The position numbers and the translations under genes are program-made. From positions 65,729,369 to 65,793,368 of the forward strand of contig OX442314.1 of the NCBI GenBank assembly GCA_949358305.1: a DNA stretch of 64,000 nucleotides, written 5' to 3'. Within the stretch, counting starts at the first letter, position 1. Each line of letters begins with the position of its first letter. The stretch is from Strigamia acuminata. Its lineage: Eukaryota; Arthropoda; Chilopoda; Geophilomorpha; Linotaeniidae. Positions 53,501 through 61,059 of this stretch are shown here, piece after piece. Below the pieces are notes generated by a model. That model searched no databases, had not been told where the DNA came from, and saw only the letters and a list, made by a program, of their open reading frames with translations.

Positions 53501-55840
53501 CTCCTTGATCACTGGATGGTGCGGAATAACATAAACGCTAGTCTTCTTGTATCTCTCTGCCAGAGGTACTACTTCCGCGTGCTCTTCTTTGACGTAGTCC
53601 CACATGGCTTTGTTATAACGTTCCTTGTGGTCGCTGTTACTATCAATTCGCCTAAGCGTATGTGATAGTTGATTCAGAGCCAACTCCCAGTTCGACTCCA
53701 AAGCCCCAATCTTATCGTTGAAGGGCAAGCAAACCTGGTAGCGACCATCCTCCATTCGCTTGTGCGACTTCTCAAAGCGATCTCGAACAAAATCTGAATC
53801 GCGTTCGCCTGCTGTAATTCCAACAGCCTCCAGACTCCAAAGCTTTTCCAAGTCACGGTCAGTCTTAATCTCACAGGTGTTGCAGCAAGAAACGTCACGC
53901 GAGCTCTCGGAGAAGACATCTGTCGACCCAGCGGCTCCTGACAACACCCACCCAAAAATGGTATTGACCAAACCCAAGCGGTTATCCAATCGCTTCCGTC
54001 CGTCAAGGCAGATTTCCCACCAAACATCAACCCCAAGCAAGATATCAACATTGCCTGCAGTCGAAGGTAAGTCTTCAGCCAATTCGAACCCCAAATCTTT
54101 AACCTTCTGAATGGTATCAGGGCTGGCTATCCCATACACATGCGGTAGGCTTCTTGCACTTAAAGCCGTCACCTTGAGCTCTCTGGCTCCGTGTCTAGAC
54201 TGAAGGAGTATCCTATAAACGTCATAAGACGCCGATCCAGCTTTCTCCTCATTGAGGCGTTGTGCGGTGGCTTCGATCGACCCACAACTCTTCAACCGTA
54301 TCCGGTCGGCTACACTCTTTAAAATGTAGGACCGATGGCTGCCCGGATCTAACATGCCACGTATCGTGTGCGAACCTCCAGACTTTGTTTTTAACTCCGC
54401 TGTGAATATCATCAACTGAAGCGTTGATGAGATCGCCAAGGAGACGTTTGCACTCACGTCCTTGGGCTTCTCTACACCACCTCTACTCTGGGCATTCAAT
54501 TTCCTGCAGATGGACGAGTGATGTCGTCCGCCGCAAGTCCTGCAGCTGGTTTTAACCTGACATCGCATTGCTCTGTGTCCTTCTTGCAGGCAATTGAAGC
54601 AAAGTCTGTTTTGTTGGGCTATGGTGGACTTCTCTGCCACGCTCATTTCTTTTTTACAGAAGGTGTTGGCATGGCCTTCTTTGCAAAAAATGCAAATTGC
54701 GCTTTCCACGGTCAGCTTTGGGCTAGAAGACTCTTTGGCTCTTTTGGATGTAGCGCATGTAGACATTGTGCCCTTGCGTTGATCTTTATCCTTGTCGGAA
54801 CTTCCAGACTTGTCTTTCTTTGTTGCGAGACCTCCTGTTCCCATGACGTCTTCCATTTGCTCTAAGAGCTGAACTTCAGCCGCAAAGAAATTCAAAATTG
54901 TCACTAAATTTGAGGTCTTAGCTCCTTGCTGCTGGTAAAACCTCATTACCATGGCAGGTGGAAATTTTCTCAGCACGTCTGGTGCCAGAAGCAGACCAGC
55001 AGTCTGTACTGGAACGCTCAACTGTTCCAGCAAGCGGATAGCAGTGGACACCTTGGTCAATTGTGTCCTGACAGCTTTGACCGGATGCAACTCAGCAACC
55101 TGTCTCATGTCCCTTATGGACTTGACCAGAGCCACTCTCTGGGCTTCATCGTCCCCATAGGAACGGACCAACTCTTCTCTTGCTAAATTGTAATTACCAT
55201 CCACTAAAGGGAATGCAGAGATCAGCATGGCGGCTTCTCCTGTACACAGCGACTGCAAGTATTGCAACTTCTCAATTTCTGATAAATCAGGGTTGCTGTG
55301 GACCGCCGAGTCAAAGCTGCTTAGGAAGGGACGGAATGTCGTCACATCTCCATTAAATTTCTGCATTTCCAACTTAGGAAGCTTTGCATTATTATGCCTT
55401 CTTGTCGACTGTGACAAGGTCTGGTTCAAAATCGAACCCTGGGACGTATTGGTCATTGACGCTGAAGCATTTGCCGGGTTAGCTGACCAATGAGTCACGT
55501 GCTTCTTGGACATCTGTGTTCTGCTTTTAAGAACTGAAATCGGTGTCTCTAACTCTTCGATTTCCCTTAGATATCCTAAATACTGCTCCCTTGTCAGCTT
55601 TGGCTGCATAGTGTTCAGGTCGTTAATCATTTTCATGATCTTTTCATCGGCGACCATTTCTATGGCTTCCAACTCTCCTGTGTCTTTTAAGGTCAAAGAC
55701 CTTCTCAAAACCGCATCCAAGGAGATTCCAATCGTCGTGAATCTACCAGCCAACACGTCCATTTCTTCTGGCGGTTGTTGCTCAACCGTTGTTGGCGTCG
55801 TTCTCCCTGATCCTGACCTTGATCCACCTCCTGTAGCCAT
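50567..55840 (-). CDS. gag-pol: BEL/Pao Gag-Pol polyprotein, element C (1757 aa)
   Basis: Continuous single-frame Gag-Pol. An in-frame ATG exists 12 codons upstream (55876), but MATGGGSRSG at 55840 is the start shared with B and D and lies just after the splice-acceptor-like site. Domains in order: Gag with DUF1759-like region, Cys/His knuckles, DUF1758 aspartic protease (MLDPGSHRSY), RT with YMDD at 921-924, RNase H-like region, integrase with zinc segment and D1464, D1526, E1576, and DUF5641 tail. It would make virus-like-particle protein and all enzymes for copying and inserting the element. No stop or frameshift is present, so it is probably functional. It is closely similar to the frames of B, D and E throughout. 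Confidence 0.97.
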   Translation of the reverse strand: MATGGGSRSGSGRTTPTTVEQQPPEEMDVLAGRFTTIGISLDAVLRRSLTLKDTGELEAIEMVADEKIMKMINDLNTMQPKLTREQYLGYLREIEELETPISVLKSRTQMSKKHVTHWSANPANASASMTNTSQGSILNQTLSQSTRRHNNAKLPKLEMQKFNGDVTTFRPFLSSFDSAVHSNPDLSEIEKLQYLQSLCTGEAAMLISAFPLVDGNYNLAREELVRSYGDDEAQRVALVKSIRDMRQVAELHPVKAVRTQLTKVSTAIRLLEQLSVPVQTAGLLLAPDVLRKFPPAMVMRFYQQQGAKTSNLVTILNFFAAEVQLLEQMEDVMGTGGLATKKDKSGSSDKDKDQRKGTMSTCATSKRAKESSSPKLTVESAICIFCKEGHANTFCKKEMSVAEKSTIAQQNRLCFNCLQEGHRAMRCQVKTSCRTCGGRHHSSICRKLNAQSRGGVEKPKDVSANVSLAISSTLQLMIFTAELKTKSGGSHTIRGMLDPGSHRSYILKSVADRIRLKSCGSIEATAQRLNEEKAGSASYDVYRILLQSRHGARELKVTALSARSLPHVYGIASPDTIQKVKDLGFELAEDLPSTAGNVDILLGVDVWWEICLDGRKRLDNRLGLVNTIFGWVLSGAAGSTDVFSESSRDVSCCNTCEIKTDRDLEKLWSLEAVGITAGERDSDFVRDRFEKSHKRMEDGRYQVCLPFNDKIGALESNWELALNQLSHTLRRIDSNSDHKERYNKAMWDYVKEEHAEVVPLAERYKKTSVYVIPHHPVIKEDRETTKFRVVFNASSAKKGLPSLNDCLYPGPSLNPDIVPVMIRFRLFCVVAIADIKQAFLQVLINPDHCDFLRFLWVSEEYFQEGYSWQNLWDHLVVLRMIVVPFGVNSSPFLLCAVIRAQGRLYLVLFPKEADALDKGIYMDDLTSGADGTKETVKHCVNLRRILDEGKLPLVKWATSKAEVFDALKDKDFHMRADKFEDLGIVKMLGILWSVQDDTLMFRIPTGVEIPRSRRGILSLLASVFDPLGLIAPVILRMKILLQSMWGHDIRWDDIISEENREIVAKWYADLQRLTEARVKRWMGTYSGQEMDIDVFCDASPQAYGCAIYVRAASGATQLLLSKSRIAPTTKLTLPRLELTATVVGVRMVEYILEDFLPGYPIGKIRYYSDSMVALGWLKSNKNRWKPYVSNRVAEVLEKSSPSQWAYVPTDRNPADVLTRPCEAKSLLANRLWWDGPGQLEDLVDEPEDVDLPMEEAKKEKVALVASDGEAHICEVFKRFSSFNRLVRVFAFMRRWLPFSARGRDLEVLEIEVAEERVIRLAQVLSFPDERQAAMVKEKVAKGSILKNFDIFLDERDLLRLRSRLGKSELPFDETFPILLHPDSWVTRLIIKKVHLQLLHGELSETFYRLRDKYWIVRGRRTVKAVIRSCLVCKRERLDRNNPSTGDPPMERVTPAAPFQHTGIDHLGPLTVRHKEKGRKVYILLFTCLVTRAIHLEVSENLSVEKFLLAFRRFGARFGYPAKVFSDNSKTFERGSQEIQSWGKLLTKDGIRTFLSEKRVVWSFIPPLSPWAGGAWERLVRSVKDKLRKMLLRRTVDLETLQTLAAEIGSVLNSRPLSYVHEEVDGGRILSPENFLTGGMPKWVINRPLHAIQKKDLRRLDRKRRLFIWEFWRIWRESYLKQLRNFHEVKGDSRFKNPEVNQIVLLEKVGCNPYFWPLARVIEVLPGEDGFVRVVRVVTANGKEYRRSVKHVRALELD

Positions 55841-56520
55841 GTCAGACCTGGAATGGCAGAAAGTGAAGACAATCAATCAGCCAAAAACCAAAGACACACA
55901 CCAGACAAAACACAAGTACCAGTTGGCCAAACAGTGACCAAATACACTAACTGCTAAACTAAAGAACTGAGTGACACAACACTCAAAAATTCTCTTAACT
56001 GGTGCTAAACTTTTCTATGCTGAGGAAATTGAGTGATGCAACACCCAAAAATTCCCTGAACTCTAAAGTAGACTATTTCCTGTTAACTACTTCTAAACTG
56101 TGCTCTCCTGCTTGTGCAGTTATCTAGAGCGAGACAAACTTAAATTGCTACTTAAATGCAAAAAAACACACTTCCCCTCCCCCCTGAGAGGGCACATCAA
56201 GTAATCCCAATAAAAACCCAACCAAAACCACTTTAATCAACTAAATGATCTTCTTCTTTCAGGTGGCAGCAACTGATCAACTTGCACATTGCGTTGTGAA
56301 TGACTTGGCAGACTCAGGATGTCCATGGCCGCTCTCACATGACTCTCTGGCGTGCGCACTTGATGCCGGACGCTCGCGGAACCAGCCGCACAAGACGAAC
56401 CAACTGGCGCGCACCAAACCACTTGAGCCACTTGCTGAACGCCCAAATGACCACTGAAACGCACACGCTGCGCAAACGTGCACGAAATCCTGGAATCACG
56501 GTACCAAAAACTCAGCTCCC
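55841..56520 (-). other. Leader of element C
   Basis: 680 bp between the 5' LTR and gag. It contains the PBS-like TGGTACCGTGATTCC (56506 down to 56492) and a hairpin with CTGC/GCAG arms near 56110-56135. Repeated GGTGTTGC-type motifs near 55980 and 56040 and the splice-acceptor-like CTGCCATTCCAG just before gag are also present. Short ORFs here have no recognisable domain. Confidence 0.75.
56489..56506 (-). other. Candidate primer-binding site of element C
   Basis: On the minus strand TGGTACCGTGATTCC starts 14 nt after the 5' LTR. It is the same as in B. The tRNA was not identified. Confidence 0.45.
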
Positions 56521-58074
56521 TGTAGCAAACAACCTTGGCTCTCACAAGGAATACTGGCGAATTGGTCTGTAAACTCTGGAGACCGCCCGAGACTGTATAG
56601 TGGTTGATGAAACAAGTTGACCTCTCAGCCCAAACTCTAGGCCTAACTGCATCATGAGAAATCAGGCCTAACTGCATTCAGTTGAAAATGATAAAGGAAG
56701 CTCTCTGGATACTGGGGAAAACCTTGTGCCTCCAGTGAGGAGGAGAGCATGCAAAGCTTTCTACTCACTCATTTGCATATTTCCCTGAGTAGGAAATAAG
56801 ATCAGAAAAGAATGTTCAAAGCAGGAGTGAAAACACATCAACTTTTTAATCTTAACAACAAGTAACAACTGATTGCTTCTTTAGCAACCACACAACAACT
56901 GGTCACCTGCTTACAATAAATATCAGTGACCAAACAATACAGATTTGCATAATAACAATAGTGCCAACAAGGTTTCCGTATTTCTACAACAGATGTCAAA
57001 CTTAACATAAGTAAAGGCAAAACTTAACCTAACACCTTGATAACATTATGACCTGTGCAAACAGCACTTCACTTAAACTTAACAGATAATTCAAAGGCTA
57101 AAACTAATATTAATTACACTCAAAACACAATGCTTAGCCCAAACCCAATCACCACCAACAGAGGGCGCAACGTGTCACAGTTTTAACCCCTTTACAACCA
57201 TGCAATAACAAAGGTAAAGGCTTAGATTAATAACTCTTAATATTGGTAATTTATACAAACAATAACTAGTATATATTCCCTATGTCCAGGTTTCATTAAA
57301 ACCCCAAACTAAATAATAACAGGGCACCAGTGCAGCACCAAATCCAAGATGGCGACCATGCAACTGCTAAAATGACGTGAATGGAGCCAAACAAGGTCGC
57401 AAGCGACTCACAGGCCTTCTCAACGATGGATCTGCGTCCTAGAACGGTCAGTACAACTTTCCCAGTGCTTGGACATTGAAACCCGACCAATTCAACTCAT
57501 TTGCAGGACCCACACGACCACGAGAGGCGTCGCAAGGCGTGCGCTCACGCCCGACGCTCCCGAACGCTCACAAACGATGTCCAACGTTCATCCAGCGACC
57601 CAGGACACCTGGGGAGTTCCTTAAACACCAATACAAGTTAGTATAAATTAAATCACAAGCAAAACAAGCACTAAAACTGCAATTGTGCTTATTTCAGGTT
57701 CTTCCCGTCTCCCAGTTCACTTGCGCTATGGCGGCCATCTTGCCGGTGCACGACTATCTCCCTCGCAAGTGAACTGGAAACGGGAGAGAACTTACAAATA
57801 CTAGAAACAACACCTAAAAGTGAAAAAGACACATAAAACAATTACAAAAGACTAAAAACACAACTTTCAAACATTCCAGGTGTGGCAGGCGAAGTGGCAA
57901 CCCCCTTGAACTTCCAGGATCGTGTCAACAAAGCAGCAAACCAACTGGACAGGTCAGATATGTGTTAAAAATCTATTCAAACTTGACAACAAAATTAAAA
58001 AAGCCTTTTCTTCCTTTCAGAAGATAAACAACGTGAAATCTCCAGATCTTTTTGTTGCGTTCTTGCTCGCAACA
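56521..58074 (-). repeat. 5' LTR of element C (1554 bp)
   Basis: Same length as the 3' LTR, with one difference seen (the ATGTCAGA/AGGTCAGA context). The hairpin equivalent is at about 57695-57792. It is followed on the plus strand by CCCA and satellite. Confidence 0.94.
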
Positions 58075-58745
58075 CCCAAATCATTGGTTGGATGTTTCTA
58101 AAACTTACATTGGAGCCTTCTACTAAGGTTTAAACACTATTTCTGAACATTCAGAGACATTGGTCTTGTGGTGTTTGTGCTAAGTCAACTGTGATGAGAT
58201 CAAAAGTCTATTCTCCCAAATCATTGGTTGGATGTTTCTAAAACTTACATTGGAGCCTTCTACTAAGGTTTAAACACTATTTCTGAACATTCAGAGACAT
58301 TGGTCTTGTGGTGTTTGTGCTAAGTCAACTGTGATGAGATCAAAAGTCTATTCTCCCAAATCATTGGTTGGATGTTTCTAAAACTTACATTGGAGCCTTC
58401 TACTAAGGTTTAAACACTATTTCTGAACATTCAGAGACATTGGACTTGTGGTGTTTGTGCTAAGTCAACTGTGATGAGATCAAAAGTCTATTCTCCCAAA
58501 TCATTGGTTGGATGTTTCTAAAACTTACATTGGAGCCTTCTACTAAGGTTTAAACACTATTTCTGAACATTCAGAGACATTGGACTTGTGGTGTTTGTGC
58601 TAAGTCAACTGTGATGAGATCAAAAGTCTATTCTCCCAAATCATTGGTTGGATGTTTCTAAAACTTACATTGGAGCCTTCTACTAAGGTTTAAACACTAT
58701 TTCTGAACATTCAGAGACATTGGTCTTGTGGTGTTTGTGCTAAGT
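58075..58745. repeat. 140-bp satellite array, segment 4
   Basis: Just under five monomers between C and D. Variant order continues that of segment 3 with respect to the 5737-bp super-repeat, apart from one base (TGATGAG where the other copy has TGATTAG). No gene is present. Confidence 0.97.
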
Positions 58746-60316
58746 TGTTGCGAGCAAGAACGCAACAAAAAGATCTGGAGATTTCACGTTGTTTATTTTC
58801 TGAAAGAGAGAAAAGGCTTTTTAATTTTGTTGTCAAGTTTGAATAGATTTGCAACTCTTATCTGACATGTCCAGTTGGTTTGCTGCCTTGTTGTCACGAT
58901 CCTGGAAGTTCAAGGGGGTTGTCACTTCGCTTGCCACACCTGGAATGTTTGGAAGTTGTGTTTTTAGTCTTTTGGCATTGTTTTATGTGTCTTTTTCACT
59001 TGTTTGTGTTATTTCTAGTATTTATAAGTTTTCTCCTGTTTCCAGTTCACTTGTGAGAGAGATAGGCGTGCATCGGCAAGATGGCCGCCATAGCATAAGT
59101 GAGCTGGGAAACAGGAGAACTTGAAATAAGCACAATTGCAGTTTTGGTGCTTGTTTCACTGGTAATTTAATTTATACTAACTTGTATTGGTGTTTAAGGT
59201 AGTCCACAGGTATCTTGGGTCGCTGGATGGACGTTGGACATCGTTTGTGAGCGTTTGCGAGCGTCGGGCGTGAGCGCACGCCTTGCGACGCCTCTCGTGG
59301 TCGTATGGGTCCTGCAAATGAGTTGAATCGGTCGGGTTTCAATGTCCAAGCACTGGGAAAGTTGTACTGACCGTTCTAGGACGCAGATCCATCGTTGAGA
59401 AGGCCTGTGAGTCGCTCGCGACCTTGTCTGGCTCCATTCACGTCATTTTGGCAGTTGCATGGTCGCCATCTTAGATTTGGTGCTGCACTGGTGCCCTGTC
59501 ATTGTTTCTTTTGGGGTTTTAATGGAACCTGGACATAGGGAATATTTACTAGTTATTGTTTGTATATTTACCAATATTAGTTGATGTTAATCTAAGCTTT
59601 ACTTTTGTTATTGCATGGTTGTTAAGGGGTTAAAACTGTGACACGTTGCGCCCTCTTTTGGTGGTGATTGGGTTTGGGCTCAGCATTGTGTTTTGAGTGT
59701 AACTAATGTTAGTTTTAGCCTTTGAATTATTTGTTAAGTTTAAGTGAAGTGCTGTTTGCACAGGTCATACTGTTATCAAGGTGTTAGGTTAAGTTTTGTC
59801 TTTATTTATGTTAAGTTTGACATCTGTTGTAGATATACGGAAACCTTGTCGGCACTATTGTTATTATTCAAATCTGTATTGTTTGGTCACTGACATTTAT
59901 TGTAATCAGGTGACCAGTTGTTAAGAGTAGGTTGCTAAAGAAGCAACAGTTGTTATCAGTTGTTAAGTATTAAAACCAGTTGATATTTTTCCTCCTTCTT
60001 TGGATAATTTATTCCTGTGTTTCTTTTACTTCAACATTCATGATGACTTGTGAGTAGAGAGCTTTGCCTGCTCTCCTCCTCCCTGGGAGCACGGAATTTC
60101 TACCCCGCAGCTAAAGAGGTTTTGCCAATCACTTCATCTAAATGCAGTCAGGCCTAGTTTCATGCAGTCAGGCCTAACCCTTCTTCAAGTTAGGCTTATG
60201 CTCAGAGAGAGGATTTCAACTTGTCTCTTCAACCACTATACAGTCTCGGGCGGTTTCCAGAGTTTGGTGACCAATTCGCCAGTTTTTTCCTGTGAGATCC
60301 AAGGTTGTTTGCTACA
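58746..60316 (+). repeat. 5' LTR of element D (1571 bp)
   Basis: Begins TGTTGCGAGC and ends GCTACA. It is close to the LTR of B with scattered substitutions. The LTR hairpin is at 59026-59123 with the YY1-like loop. Confidence 0.94.
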
Positions 60317-61059
60317 GGGAGCTGTTTTTTGGTACCGTGATACCAGGATTTCATGCGCGTGTGTACAGCGCGCATGAAAAAGAGGTCATTCGGACGTTCA
60401 GCAAGTGATTCAAGTGGTTTGGTGCGTGCCAGTTGGTTTGTTTGTACGGCTGGTTCCGTGAGCGACCGGCATCAAGTGCGCACGCCAGAGAGTCACGTGA
60501 GAGCGGCCATTGACGTCCTGAGTCTGCCAAGTCAAACACAACGCAATGTGCAAGTTGAACAGCTACAGCCTGAAAGAGGAAGAACAGTTTTAGTTTTTAA
60601 AGTGTTTTTTGGTGGGCTGTTTTTTTGGGTTTTTGATGTGTCCCTTCTGGGGGGAGGGGAAGTGTGCATTTTCGTGTTTAAGTTAAAGTTTAAGTTTTTC
60701 TCCACTATAACTGCTTAGGCAGGGGAGAATTAGATAGCCTAGTAGTTAAAAGGGTCTGCTTGACAGCTTAGAGTTTTTGGGTGTTGCATCACTCAAATCC
60801 TTAGGAGTTTAGAGAGTTTAGCAGTTAACAGGAATTAGTCTACTATAGGAATTAGAGACTGGGTGTTGCGCCACTCAGATCTTTAGTAGCATAGAGTTTA
60901 CAGTGAGTCTGTCTGTATATCATTCAGATCACTAGCGGTTTAGTTGAGCAGTTAGTGTATTTGGTCATTGTTTGTCCAAATATCACCTGTGTTTAGAGTT
61001 GTGTGTCTTTGGTTTTTGACTGACTGATTGTCTTCACTTTCTGCCATTCCAGGTTTGAC
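60317..61059 (+). other. Leader of element D
   Basis: 743 bp, the uninterrupted form of the B leader. It contains the PBS-like TGGTACCGTGATACC at 60330, an upstream ORF (60353-60718) without a known domain, and a hairpin between TCTCC (60699-60703) and GGGGAGA (60722-60728). It also has the empty TK-element target GTCC at 60974-60977 and a splice-acceptor-like CAG ending at 61052. Confidence 0.8.
60330..60347 (+). other. Candidate primer-binding site of element D
   Basis: TGGTACCGTGATACC starts 13 nt after the LTR, as in B. Confidence 0.45.

Larger units (their letters stand above)
48961..58074 (-). mobile_element. BEL/Pao LTR retrotransposon C, complete, minus strand (9114 bp)
   Basis: Two 1554-bp LTRs with one difference seen (T/G, near 50392 and 57952) and an intact 1757-codon Gag-Pol ORF. 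The target duplication is CCCA (48957-48960 and 58075-58078). The protein is nearly the same as in B and D, but the LTR is a distinct variant. It lies tail to tail with B across 1.28 kb of satellite. All parts needed for transposition are present, so it may be an autonomous copy and a possible helper for the TK element. Confidence 0.97.

Noticed and set aside
50567-55840. Envelope gene downstream of pol in any element
   Set aside because: In E, A, B and C the pol stop is followed by only 52-60 bp before the LTR, and the DUF5641 tail is the last domain.
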